Of a stretch of DNA of 64,000 bases, positions 49,366-59,559 are shown in pieces (the stretch's first letter is position 1; the number at the start of each line of letters is the position of its first letter). The DNA lies in NCBI GenBank assembly GCA_029258955.1, contig JAPDJT010000001.1, forward strand, positions 54,557 to 118,556, read 5' to 3'. A program made the position numbers and the translations under genes. The stretch comes from Thermoplasmatota archaeon. Lineage in GTDB: Archaea > Thermoplasmatota > E2 > UBA202 > JdFR-43. A model generated the notes under the pieces. That model was not told where the DNA came from, made no database searches, and worked only from the letters and a program-made list of their open reading frames with translations.

Positions 49366-49430
49366 GAAATAATCTTTTCTAGGGCATATCATATGAAGGA
49401 GAATGCCATAGCAATAATTCATTCTCATTT
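49366..49430 (+). repeat. dispersed 65-bp hairpin repeat, copy 12
   Basis: GAAATAATCTTTTCTAGGGC, then CATATGAAGGAGAATGCCAT, ending ATTCATTCTCATTT. It begins seven bases after the PUA gene stop. Confidence 0.48.
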
Positions 49431-49443
49431 TGATTTCTTAAAA

Positions 49444-49504
49444 GTTCTATGGTAAATTTTATAATTCATTTCCTTCGCAATAATAGTCAATAACAACTTT
49501 TTCA
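49444..49504 (-). repeat. dispersed 65-bp hairpin repeat, copy 13
   Basis: On the minus strand: GAAAAAGTTGTTATTGACTA, then TTATTGCGAAGGAAATGAAT. The left arm and centre are good and the right arm is weak. It faces copy 12. Confidence 0.52.
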
Positions 49505-49558
49505 TCTGCTTAAATCCTCCAATAATGAAAAATTTTTTATTCGAATTTGCTTAAAATC

Positions 49559-51163
49559 ATGAAATGGAAAATTTTTCTCATTCTCCTTTTCATTGCTTTT
49601 ATGAGCAATGTAAATAATTCCACGAGCTTTATCATGCAACAGAAAATTATTTTTACAGATAGCTCTGGATGTAAATTAATTATGGCAGTTGGCAATGCCA
49701 CAAATGGCGACAATTTATTGCTTAAAGTAAGAGATCCTGCAAGACCTGGCTGGCAAGTCATTTGTATAATTCCAGAAGGATATGAATATAATTATCATCA
49801 CCCTTGGCTGGGTTATAAAATGCATTTCAAAGTTGAACATCGCTTTATAGGAACAACAACATTAAATGATGTGCCTCCAAACATAACAAAGCCAGGAATG
49901 GCAATAAGCGGGGCAGGAATAGCAATAGGTGATGCCGACACAATTTCATTCTTAACAAATCCTTCCAGATACGCCTGGGATGATTTTGACTGGATAAGAT
50001 ATGCAATTCAATCTGCTGATGATATAGATGAAGCATTAGAGTTGCTAACTAAGGAAGCTGTTGATAAATTACATGCTACTTCTGTAGCAGAAAATATGTT
50101 TTTAATTGGAATAAATGAAGGAGCTATAGTTGAAGCAGATGCATTTAATTACTGGATAAAGAAAATTAAAGATGGTGTAGAAGTGCAATCAAATTATCCC
50201 AAAGCTTTATGGAATAAACATCTTCTATACCCATTATTTACAGCAAAGAGCTTTAATACAACCTTTTCTGGATGGGTTAAAAAAGGAGATGTTGTAAGGC
50301 TGGGAGCTATTTTTGGAATAAAAATAAGAGATGTGGAAAATGATTACATTGAGGTCAGACTAGTTCCTTTTGGTTTTTCAAACGAAATTAAAGTTGGAAA
50401 AGGAGGTGTCTTAGGAAATTTTTGGATAAGATTAAATGAAATAGATGGTAATAAAGCCAATCTATTTATATGCTTTAAATACTATGAATGGGAGAATAGG
50501 CTAAGGGAAATGCTTTTGGAAAAATATGGAAATATTAGCATAAAAGATTTAATGGAAATGGCAAGAATACATAGTTATGAATTGGAAGGGCTTAGAGGAA
50601 TGTGCCAAGGAGGATATGAAGTTGCAACAATATATAAAATTTCGAAAGATTATCATGATTATTTAAGTGCTCTTTGGTTTGCTACAGATCAATGTTCATC
50701 TCTTTTCATTCCAGTACATATATGTGCATTGGACATATATGATGCTTATGAAAATGGCACAGCTCATAAAATTTCTTTGCAACTTCTTGAAAAATATGGG
50801 CATGGAAATTTGACAGATATATTTGAAAAAATAGAGGATGATTTTTTAAAAGATATTGAAATGGCTGAGGAAAGAGCAAGAGAGCTACTTGCAAAAGGAG
50901 AATATGATGAAGCAGAATATTTGTTAACACTTGCTGACATAAACATTCAGATGAGAGCCATTTCCATAGAAAAAGCTTTTTTGAATATGAGCATAGATGA
51001 GCTCGATGAATTGAAAACAAATTTACAAAATATCACAATAAGAAGCATTATGAGTTTGATATCTAATGAAAATGTAAAGAAAGAATTTGGAAAAGCTTTA
51101 AGGTTAAAGGAGGAGTTTGAAAACTATATATGTTATCAATACCATAAATGTTGCGTGTCTTAG
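49559..51163 (+). CDS. secreted Ntn-type hydrolase (C69/C45-like)
   Basis: A 534-residue protein with a signal peptide (MKWKIFLILLFIAFMSNV). Just after it, SSGCKLIMAVGNATNGDNLL then KVRDPARPG resembles the opening of C69/C45 N-terminal-nucleophile hydrolases, where an internal Cys becomes the catalytic N-terminus. The later parts (GAGIAIGDADTISFLTNPSR, GMCQGGYEVATIYKISKDY and LSALWFATDQCSSLFIPVHI) agree with a dipeptidase-like core. The last 110 residues are helical. A phospholipase B-like reading is possible. The 3' end overlaps the convergent secretion gene by about 60 bases. Confidence 0.55.
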   Translation: MKWKIFLILLFIAFMSNVNNSTSFIMQQKIIFTDSSGCKLIMAVGNATNGDNLLLKVRDPARPGWQVICIIPEGYEYNYHHPWLGYKMHFKVEHRFIGTTTLNDVPPNITKPGMAISGAGIAIGDADTISFLTNPSRYAWDDFDWIRYAIQSADDIDEALELLTKEAVDKLHATSVAENMFLIGINEGAIVEADAFNYWIKKIKDGVEVQSNYPKALWNKHLLYPLFTAKSFNTTFSGWVKKGDVVRLGAIFGIKIRDVENDYIEVRLVPFGFSNEIKVGKGGVLGNFWIRLNEIDGNKANLFICFKYYEWENRLREMLLEKYGNISIKDLMEMARIHSYELEGLRGMCQGGYEVATIYKISKDYHDYLSALWFATDQCSSLFIPVHICALDIYDAYENGTAHKISLQLLEKYGHGNLTDIFEKIEDDFLKDIEMAEERARELLAKGEYDEAEYLLTLADINIQMRAISIEKAFLNMSIDELDELKTNLQNITIRSIMSLISNENVKKEFGKALRLKEEFENYICYQYHKCCVS

Positions 51164-52828
51164 CCCTGCTAATGCTTTTCCTTCTGAAAGAGAGCCAGCA
51201 ACAATTCCACATCCTATAGCTTGGGACAACGCTGTACAAACATAAATGAACTTGTATTCATCTATAGATAGCCCTCCTCCGCCTCCAACCAGACTTGCTG
51301 CTTGCTGAGACGCCTCCAACAATTTGGGGAGGAACATTGAAGCTAGGGCTATAACCACTGCTAAGAAAACAAAGAAGGAAATGTACATAATCATTATGTA
51401 CATCTTCATTTCTGTTCTTCTCTCCGCCTGTAAAATTTTTATCTCTCTTACATTCTTTGCAGCAGCTTCAATAACATCTGCAATTTTTCCTCCAGCTTCT
51501 GATGCTTTTACAACCATTGTTGTTGTTCTTTGAATTAAAGGTGTTTTCAATCTTTCTCCAAACCTTTTGAAAGCCTCGCTAAATGGCAAACCCCAGGAAA
51601 TCTGGACAGCCATTTTTTTAATTTCAGGTGTTAAATAGCCATAATCTCCTCTTGCTGCCATTTCTACAGCTTTAGCCATTGTCATTCCAGCTTTTCTTGA
51701 CTCTGCCAAATCCCTCAGAAATTCGGGAAATCTTTCCTCCATTAAATTTATTTTTCTGTATCTTGCATACTCATAGAATCCAAATGGTCCAATTATGGAA
51801 AGGATGGCAAATATTGCAAAATCTATAGAATTTTTTGTAGTTAAGGCTATTGGCCCAATTGCTTTAAGCCTTCCAAGTTGTGTTAAAATAGCTAAAACAA
51901 TGAACATTGTGGCAAATATGGCGGAAGAGGCGAGAATAAGAATTTTATAGAGAGTTTCAACATCATATTTTTCCTTTATGAGACCTGTTTTTTCAGGAAG
52001 AATGAAAACTATATATAGTATCACGCTCACCAATAAACCAATGCTTATGAAAATTAGTGCATATCCCCATTGAAATCTGCTCAACTCAACTTTTCCTGGA
52101 AGTTTAATGAGTGTAATTAGGTTTATTACAATGAAAAGGATGATGAAAGCAACAATTGTAAGATAGAGAATATTTCTTCTTAAAATCACTTCTTCTTTTA
52201 CAGCCTTCCCTCTTTCATATATTCCTATAACTGATTCTACTGGGGAAGGCATTTCTCCTCCTGCCATTAGCGAAGCCATCCATGAGACTATAGCTATGTT
52301 TATAAGAAAAAGAGGATCTGCCATTTTTTTAAGCCATGGTGAGACTCCTTCTGGCAAATGATATCCTATCTCAAGCTGTGAGCCTATAACTATTATGGAG
52401 AATGCTATAGCAAAAAAGAAAAAGATAGGATATATTGCTGTTCTCTCAACTGTTGGAATGGAAAATACAGTATATAACATGAGCAATATCACTACCCCTA
52501 GTAAAATGTTGATTAAAAGCCTTGAAATTCCTAAATCAAAAAATACAATGAAAATGTTAAGCAAGGTAGTAAATATGAGCAAAATGAAGGAAAGTATAGA
52601 TGTGAAATAATATCTCCATTCTTTTTCTTTATATTCATCTGAAATAAATGGAAGCATATCTTCCTTTATTCTTCTCTGTATCCATGTAAAAATAAGGAAA
52701 ATAAGGATGGTAGAGGCAAAAAGCACATTGGATAAAGCATAATATTCAAAAATTCTCAAAAGTATTGAGGCAGAAATAACAGATATGGAGAATATGAAGG
52801 CAGTAATTACAATTTTCCTCCCTATCAT
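51104..52828 (-). CDS. large FlaJ/TadC-like secretion membrane protein
   Basis: A 574-residue membrane protein with about ten helices. The C-terminal ~200 residues hold a T2SSF domain: FPEFLRDLAESRKAGMTMAK, LPFSEAFKRFGERLKTPLIQ and IKILQAERRTEMKMYIM. The N-terminal 330 residues are extra helices. It is the membrane platform for a type IV filament machine. I use ATG 52828, since GGAGGTG lies four bases before it; an earlier start would overlap the preceding gene. It is the third gene of the tad-type operon. The 3' end overlaps the convergent hydrolase gene. Confidence 0.83.
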   Translation of the reverse strand: MIGRKIVITAFIFSISVISASILLRIFEYYALSNVLFASTILIFLIFTWIQRRIKEDMLPFISDEYKEKEWRYYFTSILSFILLIFTTLLNIFIVFFDLGISRLLINILLGVVILLMLYTVFSIPTVERTAIYPIFFFFAIAFSIIVIGSQLEIGYHLPEGVSPWLKKMADPLFLINIAIVSWMASLMAGGEMPSPVESVIGIYERGKAVKEEVILRRNILYLTIVAFIILFIVINLITLIKLPGKVELSRFQWGYALIFISIGLLVSVILYIVFILPEKTGLIKEKYDVETLYKILILASSAIFATMFIVLAILTQLGRLKAIGPIALTTKNSIDFAIFAILSIIGPFGFYEYARYRKINLMEERFPEFLRDLAESRKAGMTMAKAVEMAARGDYGYLTPEIKKMAVQISWGLPFSEAFKRFGERLKTPLIQRTTTMVVKASEAGGKIADVIEAAAKNVREIKILQAERRTEMKMYIMIMYISFFVFLAVVIALASMFLPKLLEASQQAASLVGGGGGLSIDEYKFIYVCTALSQAIGCGIVAGSLSEGKALAGLRHATFMVLITYIVFKLLL

Positions 52829-52829
52829 T

Positions 52830-53702
52830 TTACACCTCCGGCGCCATTGATTGTATTGCCACCGCAAATCCTATGTTAGCAAGAGGAAGCATTATAAATG
52901 CAATAAAATAAAGAATCAAAGCTGTGTTGGCTGGTCCGCCAAACAATGACATTACTGAGAGTATTATGATTAAAAAAAGAGGAGCTGCAACTACAACTGT
53001 GACATAGCTTTCCGCCAGAACTCCAAGGGTTTGGAGAAATTCTTTTTGCGTCCTCCTATTCTCTCTCATATACTCATCTGCTTTAGCCATAAAATATTTC
53101 TTTAAATCTCCTCCAGATGTAATTGTTGTTATTGCTCCTTGCAAAAATTCTTGGAATTTAATGGAAGGTGTTCTATTTGCAGCATTTCTTAAAGCTGTAA
53201 TTATATCTATGCTAAAAATTTCTATATCTCTATAAATCCAAGCAGCTTCCTTATGAACTTCTCCATATACAGGTTGTTCTGCCAAACTCTTAAAAATTTC
53301 AGAAGGCAAAATGCCAGCTGTTGCCATTGCAGCAATAAAATTCAAAGCATATGGCAATTTAGCATCTATATCTTTCCTCCTTCTATTTGCTCTGCTCTCT
53401 GGAATCATTAAGGTAATGAAATAGGCTAATGCAGCAAAAAGAATTGGAGAAGGAATTATAATGGAAAGAAGTTTTGGAGGCAAAGTAATGAAGGAAGGGA
53501 AAACAAAGAAATAGAGAATGATTAAAACAATGCCAGCAATTGCCCCCATTAAAGCATTCATCCATGCATAAGCTATGTATGCCTCAGGTCTAATTTCCAT
53601 AAAAGCTTTTTCTAATGCTCTCTTTATATATTCAATCTGCGTTGATTTGGATGCCTTTTTTCCAAATATTTTATAGCAGAGAGCTTGATATTTGCTTAGC
53701 AT
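52830..53702 (-). CDS. FlaJ/TadC-like secretion membrane protein
   Basis: A 290-residue protein with four to five helices and one T2SSF domain (about 100-230, with DAKLPYALNFIAAMATAGIL and PSEIFKSLAEQPVYGEV). It is the second gene of the operon and overlaps the ATPase gene by about 30 bases. With the larger homologue downstream it would form a hetero-dimeric platform, as TadB and TadC do. Confidence 0.85.
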   Translation of the reverse strand: MLSKYQALCYKIFGKKASKSTQIEYIKRALEKAFMEIRPEAYIAYAWMNALMGAIAGIVLIILYFFVFPSFITLPPKLLSIIIPSPILFAALAYFITLMIPESRANRRRKDIDAKLPYALNFIAAMATAGILPSEIFKSLAEQPVYGEVHKEAAWIYRDIEIFSIDIITALRNAANRTPSIKFQEFLQGAITTITSGGDLKKYFMAKADEYMRENRRTQKEFLQTLGVLAESYVTVVVAAPLFLIIILSVMSLFGGPANTALILYFIAFIMLPLANIGFAVAIQSMAPEV

Positions 53703-55431
53703 CTTTCTCCCTATCTTTTCTTATCCTCTCCATAACTTTTTCTGGATCCTTATAATAAGCAGCTATTATGTTTCCAAAATCAATATAATGTTTTATTCCC
53801 TTTTCAACCATCCATTTAATTACTTCTACTCTCCTATTGAACTCTTCATTTAACTCTCTATCTGTCCAATTTCTCTGCTCCGCTATTCTGTCCATAACAT
53901 GACCTTTTCCAAAATAGTCAAATGAATCCTTCCTAGGATTCCATCTAAAAACTTCATTTGTGAGTAAATCTTCTGTAGCTGGGTCTATACCAACTACTTC
54001 TACAACTTCTTTTACTCTTCTAACTCTTTTTCTCCCTATTCTCATTAATCCTTGAATGGCAACAATATCTAATGCCTGAAGCTGTATTCTTGGAATATTA
54101 ATTGGCTCTCCCTCAAGCCTATGCACAACGGAAAAAACTGAGTCAGCATGCATTGTAGAATATACTGTGTGCCCAGTTGCCATTGCTTGAAATAGAACAA
54201 CAGCTTCTTCTCCTCTGATCTCTCCCACAATTATATATTCTGGCCTTTGCCTTAAAGCAGCTTTTAGCAATTCAAACATCCCTATCCTGCTTTCCTCTGC
54301 TTCAGCAGTTGTCTCCCTTGTTACAGAAGCAATCCAATTTGGATGAGGTAAATTTATCTCTCTTGTATCTTCAATTGAAACAATTTTCATTTGTGGGGGA
54401 ATAAACAAGCTTAGAGCATTTAGTGTTGTTGTTTTCCCGGAAGCTGTTCCTCCTGCAATGATGGCGGAGGCGCCGTGCTCAATTGCCATCCAGAAATATG
54501 CTGCCATTTCTGGAGACATTGTATTGAATTCTACAAGATGCGTAGGTGTGAATGGTTCTTCTCTAAATCTCCTTATTGTGAAGTTTGAACCCATTGATGA
54601 TACTTCTCTTGCTAAACATGCCTGTAATCTTGAGCCATCTGGCATTGTTGCATCAAGGAGGGGGCGGGCAATAGAAATGTGTCTTCCACATTTTTGGGCA
54701 AGTTGTATAACAAATGAATCCAGCTCTGCTTCAGTTTGGAAAATAATGTTTGTCTTAACTGACTCATAATTTCTATGGTAGATGAAGATTGGCACACCAG
54801 GTCCATCACATGAAATATCCTCAATCATTGGGTCTTTCATCAAAACATCTATCTTTCCATAACCAAGAAAATCTCTTATAATATAATACATGATTTTTTC
54901 TTTTGTCACATCATCTATGCTTATGGAATAATCTCTTATTATCCTTTCAACATTGTTCCTTAAATATTCTCTTGCCTCTTCTTCAGTAAATTCTGATAGC
55001 TCTATATCCATTGTTTTGAGGAGTGTATCCTTTATAAAATCGAGCAGTTTTCTTTCTTCTACACCTAACTTTGGCTCTATTACCTCATAAATGTATTCGT
55101 GATTTTTGTTATCATATAATATTCTAATATAAGCATAAGGCTTTACAATAGGATGAACCTCAACAACTTCAATATAATCTTCTTTTGGAGGAGATAAATC
55201 TACTATTTCTTTATAATCTCCAAATAACTTATCAACATCTTCTCCTCTTTTTATTCTTGACAAACTTTCTTTGGCTCTTGCTCTTTCTTCCATTTCCTGA
55301 ATGTTTTGGAGCTCTTCAAGCAATTTTTTCCTTGTAGCCAAAATCTCATCTAATTTATGTCTGCTTAAAAGCCATCCCGCCTTCTTTTTCTCTTCTTTCT
55401 CCTCCTCCTTGAAGATTTTCTTCATTTTCAT
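53671..55431 (-). CDS. type II/IV secretion ATPase (TadA/VirB11-like)
   Basis: A 586-residue hexameric ATPase. The N-terminal ~120 residues are charged and variable. The core has Walker A IIAGGTASGKTTTLNAL, the Asp box SIEDTREI, Walker B RPEYIIVGEIRGEEA and the His box GHTVYSTMHADS. This type powers archaeal pili, adhesion filaments or DNA uptake. It leads an operon with two FlaJ-like proteins; no pilin or prepilin peptidase gene is in the window, so the filament type is undecided. Confidence 0.92.
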   Translation of the reverse strand: MKMKKIFKEEEKEEKKKAGWLLSRHKLDEILATRKKLLEELQNIQEMEERARAKESLSRIKRGEDVDKLFGDYKEIVDLSPPKEDYIEVVEVHPIVKPYAYIRILYDNKNHEYIYEVIEPKLGVEERKLLDFIKDTLLKTMDIELSEFTEEEAREYLRNNVERIIRDYSISIDDVTKEKIMYYIIRDFLGYGKIDVLMKDPMIEDISCDGPGVPIFIYHRNYESVKTNIIFQTEAELDSFVIQLAQKCGRHISIARPLLDATMPDGSRLQACLAREVSSMGSNFTIRRFREEPFTPTHLVEFNTMSPEMAAYFWMAIEHGASAIIAGGTASGKTTTLNALSLFIPPQMKIVSIEDTREINLPHPNWIASVTRETTAEAEESRIGMFELLKAALRQRPEYIIVGEIRGEEAVVLFQAMATGHTVYSTMHADSVFSVVHRLEGEPINIPRIQLQALDIVAIQGLMRIGRKRVRRVKEVVEVVGIDPATEDLLTNEVFRWNPRKDSFDYFGKGHVMDRIAEQRNWTDRELNEEFNRRVEVIKWMVEKGIKHYIDFGNIIAAYYKDPEKVMERIRKDREKDAKQISSSLL

Positions 55432-55489
55432 TTATTAAACTTTTGGAATATATATAGATTTATCTTTATTCGAGTTTGTTGAACAAATA

Positions 55490-55558
55490 GAAGAAATGGC
55501 TATCATTGGTCACTATTGTCTAGAAGAGAACTTACTATGACACATCCTATTTCATTTA
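55490..55558 (+). repeat. dispersed 65-bp hairpin repeat, copy 14
   Basis: GAAGAAATGGCTATCATTGG, then CTAGAAGAGAACTTACTATG, ending CATCCTATTTCATTT. It lies in a divergent gap between the ATPase and translin genes. Confidence 0.6.
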
Positions 55559-55592
55559 ATTTTCGACAGACCCCATTAAAATTATTGCAGGG

Positions 55593-55650
55593 AGGAAACA
55601 ATGCCAATGTCATGACTCCTTTGCAATGAATCAATAACAACAATTTTTTC
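55593..55650 (-). repeat. dispersed 65-bp hairpin repeat, copy 15
   Basis: On the minus strand: GAAAAAATTGTTGTTATTGA, then TTGCAAAGGAGTCATGACAT, ending GCATTGTTTC. It faces copy 14. Confidence 0.52.
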
Positions 55651-55696
55651 AAAAATCCAAAGATAAGCTTTTAACTAATTCTTGCATTTAATTGTC

Positions 55697-56371
55697 ATGA
55701 AAAATTTGGAGGATGTAATGAAAAAAATAGAGCAAGTACTCAATGAAAAGGATGATTTAAGGGAGAAAGCGTTGAAAAAATGCAGAGATATAATTAGAGA
55801 ATGTAGAAAAGGAATAAAGAAGGTGCATAATGAAGATATTGAGGGAGCAAGAAAAAATATAAGGAAAGCAGAAAAAATATTGGCAGAGTTAAAAAAAGAA
55901 ATAGAAGAACATCCAGATATAATGACTGCTGGCTATATGGAAAATGCTATGCAAGAGGTGGCGGAGGCAGAGATTTTTCTTGCAATAGTTGAGGATAAAA
56001 AGCTTCCTAATCCTGAAGATATAAATGTTAGCTATACCTCCTATTTGCTTGGATTGGCTGATGTTGTAGGAGAGTTAAGGAGGAGAGGAGTTTATTTACT
56101 TAAGGATGGAAGTATTGAGGATGTTGAAAAAATACTTGCTATGATGGAAGAAATTTGTGATAAACTTATGGAATTTGATTATCCATCTGGTTTGTTGCCA
56201 ATAAAGAGAAAACAAGATGTAATCAAAAAAATATTGGAAAAAATGAGAGGAGAAGTAGCTATTTTTAAGAAAAGCAAAGAACTAGAAAATAAAATAGAAG
56301 CGGTATTAAGAAAATTAAGAAAAAAGGAAGAAAAAATTGAAGAAACTACTGATATTGATTCTTTGCTTTAA
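55697..56371 (+). CDS. translin family protein
   Basis: A 224-residue all-helical protein that resembles archaeal translin: an N-terminal helix bundle with LREKALKKCRDIIRECRKGI, then GYMENAMQEVAEAEIFLAIV, and YTSYLLGLADVVGELRRRGV near residue 120. Translin relatives bind single-stranded nucleic acid; some have RNase activity. I chose the Met codon before KNLEDV at 55697. The 3' end overlaps the DUF35 gene by four bases, tail to tail. Confidence 0.8.
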   Translation: MKNLEDVMKKIEQVLNEKDDLREKALKKCRDIIRECRKGIKKVHNEDIEGARKNIRKAEKILAELKKEIEEHPDIMTAGYMENAMQEVAEAEIFLAIVEDKKLPNPEDINVSYTSYLLGLADVVGELRRRGVYLLKDGSIEDVEKILAMMEEICDKLMEFDYPSGLLPIKRKQDVIKKILEKMRGEVAIFKKSKELENKIEAVLRKLRKKEEKIEETTDIDSLL

Positions 56372-56772
56372 CTCTCCACCTTTCTGAATTTGTATCCATA
56401 GTAAATTGCTCCTCTTTTCCCATCTTCCTGTATTCTTCTTAGACAAGCCTCTACTCTCATTCCAATGTGAATTTCTTCAAGCTTGCAATCAACAATTTGC
56501 CCAGTTAAATAACAACCTTCATCCATTTTTATTAAAGCTATTGCATATGGCGTTTTCCCTTCAAATTCTGGTGGAGCTGTATATATTATTGTGTAGCTTT
56601 CTACTGTTCCCTTGCCATTTAACTTATAATCTTCCATTTTTCCTATTGATTTTCTCCTGCATTTAGGGCAAACATAGCGAGGTGGAAAATAAATTTTTCC
56701 GCAAACTTGGCATTTTTTACCAATTAAATTATATCTCGCAGGAATCTCCCTCCAATATCTTGCAACTCCCAT
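56368..56772 (-). CDS. DUF35 zinc-ribbon OB-fold protein (mevalonate complex)
   Basis: A 134-residue protein with an N-terminal zinc ribbon (C21, C24, C35, C38; CQVCGKIYFPP then YVCPKCR) and a C-terminal OB fold (GTVESYTIIYTAPPEFEGKT, YAIALIKMDEGCYL). In archaea this protein bridges acetoacetyl-CoA thiolase and HMG-CoA synthase, channelling acetoacetyl-CoA. It is the last of three adjacent genes in the order HMG-CoA synthase, thiolase, DUF35, matching that complex. Confidence 0.9.
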   Translation of the reverse strand: MGVARYWREIPARYNLIGKKCQVCGKIYFPPRYVCPKCRRKSIGKMEDYKLNGKGTVESYTIIYTAPPEFEGKTPYAIALIKMDEGCYLTGQIVDCKLEEIHIGMRVEACLRRIQEDGKRGAIYYGYKFRKVES

Positions 56773-57939
56773 TTAAACCGCCTCCAAAATATGAACAACG
56801 CATGTTCCACCTGAGCCTCCAACATTATGGGCTAAGCCAATTTCAGCATCTTTAACCTGTCTTTTTCCAGCTTCTCCTCTCAGCTGTAAAACAAGTTCAT
56901 TGATTTGAGCCACACCAGTTGCTCCAACAGGATGACCTTTTGCTTTTAGTCCTCCAGAAGTATTTACTGGTATTTCTCCATCTAAAGATGTTAAACCTTC
57001 CTCAGTGGCTTTTCCTCCTTGTCCTTTCTCAACAAATCCTAAATCTTCTATTGCTATAATTTCTGCAATAGTAAAGCAATCATGAACCTCTGCAACATCA
57101 ACATCCTTTGGCTTTATTCCAGCCATTTCGTAAGCTTTCTTCGCTGCATGAACAGCAGCTGGCAGAGAATCAAATCTCTTTCTGGAATGTAGAGACAGAG
57201 TATCGCAAGCCTGCACAGAGGCTTTTATTTTTACAATTTTATCAGTATATTTTTTAGCTAAATCTAAAGGAGCTAAAATGGCAGCTGCAGCTCCATCTGT
57301 AATTGGGCTACAGTCCAATAAATGCAATGGCTCCGCTACCAATGGCGATTTTAAAACATCTTCAACGGTTATTTTTCTCTTAAACTGAGCTTTTGGATTT
57401 AAGCTACCATTATAATGGTTTTTGACGGCTACCATCGCCAATTGCTCCTGGGTGGTTCCATATTTATGCATATGATAGCGAGCCATCAAAGCATATAAGC
57501 CAGGAAAGGTAACTCCAAAGAATGCTTCCCATTCTCTATCGGCAGCAGAAGCAAGAATATGCGTAGCTTCTCTTCCTACAACATCTGTCATTTTTTCTGC
57601 TCCTCCTACAACAACAATGTCATACATGCCGGAAGCAACAGCTAAATATCCCTGATGCATTGCTACGCCTCCAGAAGCACAAGCTGCCTCAACACGTGTT
57701 GCTGGAATATGTAAATCTTCCAGCCCAGCAACTTCTACAGCTAAACTTCCAACATGCTCCTGCCCTACAAATCTACCAGTTGACATTCCCCCAATATACA
57801 TTGCATCTATCTCTTCACCTTCTATTCCAGCATCCAAAATGGCTTGTATACCCGCCTCTGCCACCAGCTCTCTAAATGACTTATTCCATAACTCTCCAAA
57901 TTCTGTCATTCCTATGCCAATAATTGCTACTTCTCTCAT
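56773..57939 (-). CDS. acetyl-CoA C-acetyltransferase (thiolase)
   Basis: A 388-residue thiolase of the archaeal SCPx/thiolase-like group that condenses two acetyl-CoA to acetoacetyl-CoA. The nucleophile is C87 in [21 protein letters not shown] and [17 protein letters not shown] carry the catalytic His residues, and [13 protein letters not shown] the C-terminal loop. It sits between HMG-CoA synthase (ATGA overlap) and DUF35. It supplies the first step of the mevalonate route to archaeal lipids. Confidence 0.91.
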   Translation of the reverse strand: MREVAIIGIGMTEFGELWNKSFRELVAEAGIQAILDAGIEGEEIDAMYIGGMSTGRFVGQEHVGSLAVEVAGLEDLHIPATRVEAACASGGVAMHQGYLAVASGMYDIVVVGGAEKMTDVVGREATHILASAADREWEAFFGVTFPGLYALMARYHMHKYGTTQEQLAMVAVKNHYNGSLNPKAQFKRKITVEDVLKSPLVAEPLHLLDCSPITDGAAAAILAPLDLAKKYTDKIVKIKASVQACDTLSLHSRKRFDSLPAAVHAAKKAYEMAGIKPKDVDVAEVHDCFTIAEIIAIEDLGFVEKGQGGKATEEGLTSLDGEIPVNTSGGLKAKGHPVGATGVAQINELVLQLRGEAGKRQVKDAEIGLAHNVGGSGGTCVVHILEAV

Positions 57940-58961
57940 TTAAATTCCCTCCTAAATTTCATATAAGTTGCATAATCAACGTATTCCTTATTTTCAATCA
58001 TTTGCTTTATACCTTGCCTTTCATATTCTTCAATTTTATCCGTAACTTCAATATCAAAAGCATCTGAACCAGCGCCAGAGCCATATGAAACAACTAAAAT
58101 TCTATCTCCCGGCTTTGCAACATCTAAAACAGCAGTTAATCCTACCATTGATGAGCCTGAGTAAGTATTGCCAATATATGGACAAAGCAGACCAGCTTCT
58201 ATTTTTTCTTTTTCAAATCCTAAAATTTTCGCCGCCCTCAGCGGAAACTTTCCATTTGGCTGATGAAAAACAGCATAATTGTAATCAGATGGAGTTGTGC
58301 CCACTTTCTCCATAAGCATTTTTGCAGCATTTATTACATGCCTAAAATAAGCTGGTTCTCCTGTAAAGCGTTCTCCATGTCCCGGATAAGGCTGTCCCTC
58401 TCGCCTCCAAAAATCAGGAGTATCTGTTGTATATGAAACGGTGTCATTAATTTTGGCTATTCCATCTTTGCCGATAATAAATGCAGCGCCCCCTGCAGCG
58501 GCAGTATATTCCAAAGCATCTCCTGGAGCAGCTTGAGCAACATCTGCTCCTATAGCCATGCCATATTTTATCATGTTGGCATCAACTAAAGCAATGCAAT
58601 TTTGCATTCCAGCTGTTCCAGCTTTGCAAGCAAATTCATAATCAGCAGCAGTCAGCTCTGGAGTAGCTCCTATTGCCTCTGCAACTATAGTTGCTGTAGG
58701 CTTAACTGCATAAGGGTGACTTTCTGAGCCTACATATATTGCACCTATTTCTTTTGGATTAATTTTTCCAGCTTTAACTGCTCTTCTTGCAGCCTCAACA
58801 GATATGGTGGCAGTATCTTCATCTATGCTTGGCACAGATTTCTCAAAAACAAACAAGCCAGATGAAATAGCTTTTGGTTGTCCACCCCATATTCTGGCTA
58901 TTTCCTCAACTTTTATCCTATATTTGGGGACATAAGCCCCATAGGCGACGATGCTTGCCAT
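57936..58961 (-). CDS. hydroxymethylglutaryl-CoA synthase
   Basis: A 341-residue archaeal-type HMG-CoA synthase of the thiolase fold that joins acetyl-CoA and acetoacetyl-CoA. The catalytic C112 is in [13 protein letters not shown]. The His-containing [19 protein letters not shown] and the [12 protein letters not shown] loop are conserved. It is the first gene of the mevalonate operon. A TATA-like TATATAAAAATT lies about 25 bases before the ATG, so the message is likely leaderless. Confidence 0.93.
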   Translation of the reverse strand: MASIVAYGAYVPKYRIKVEEIARIWGGQPKAISSGLFVFEKSVPSIDEDTATISVEAARRAVKAGKINPKEIGAIYVGSESHPYAVKPTATIVAEAIGATPELTAADYEFACKAGTAGMQNCIALVDANMIKYGMAIGADVAQAAPGDALEYTAAAGGAAFIIGKDGIAKINDTVSYTTDTPDFWRREGQPYPGHGERFTGEPAYFRHVINAAKMLMEKVGTTPSDYNYAVFHQPNGKFPLRAAKILGFEKEKIEAGLLCPYIGNTYSGSSMVGLTAVLDVAKPGDRILVVSYGSGAGSDAFDIEVTDKIEEYERQGIKQMIENKEYVDYATYMKFRREFK

Positions 58962-59005
58962 GCTATGTGGAGATGTTGTAAAGATATATAAAAATTGCCA
59001 TATAA

Positions 59006-59074
59006 ATGAGGTGTGTTGAATGTTACGTTAGGTTATTATGAGAGGATATACCATAACAACATCCCTTTTCATTT
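59006..59074 (+). repeat. dispersed 65-bp hairpin repeat, copy 16
   Basis: Left part weak (GTTGAATGTTACGTTAGG), centre TTATTATGAGAGGATA, right arm ACCATAACAACATCCC then TTTTCATTTTT. The 598-base gap from 58962 to 59559 holds this copy, copy 17 and no gene I trust. Confidence 0.58.
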
Positions 59075-59445
59075 TTTTCACAATCTCCACAAATTGAGCA
59101 TCATAGCAATATCTTATTTTAACACCCTATGGAATTAAGCAAATTAAAAGATTTCCATGTTAATTCTTCTTCAATTCTCATGATTGTAATGAAAGTGCTA
59201 AAAAATAAAGGGGATGGCTATTCTGTTCCGCCTCATCTTGAAATAAACAATAGTGCTATAACGCATACTATGGGTTATATTGTTGCATATTATTGTCGCA
59301 AAACAGCAATAATTGCATCATTAGCTTGTATAGCCACCTTCCGCCCACAAGCCAGCAAGCTTCATCATTTCTATGATGGCATTTCTCCGTAAAAGAACAA
59401 TTGATGAAATTGATTGAGGAAATAAAATTTGAGATTGTCAAAAAA

Positions 59446-59517
59446 ATGAAATGAAATGGAATATTGTTATGGCATATCCTCCCATGTGATAATAGCCAAT
59501 GACAACGATTCATTCAT
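59446..59517 (-). repeat. dispersed 65-bp hairpin repeat, copy 17
   Basis: On the minus strand: GAATGAATCGTTGTCATTGG, CTATTATCACATGGGAGGAT, ATGCCATAACAATATTCC then ATTTCATTTCATT. One of the best-preserved copies; both arms pair well. Confidence 0.72.
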
Positions 59518-59559
59518 TATTCAACATATCCGAAAAATTTTGATATGCACCATAGTCTA

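Noticed and set aside
59129..59392. Open frame of 87 codons with a TATA-like stretch upstream, between the HMG-CoA synthase and M24 genes
   Set aside because: The composition is unlike real genes here, no family pattern is seen, and it lies in a gap with several degenerate repeats. It could be a remnant, but I cannot support it.
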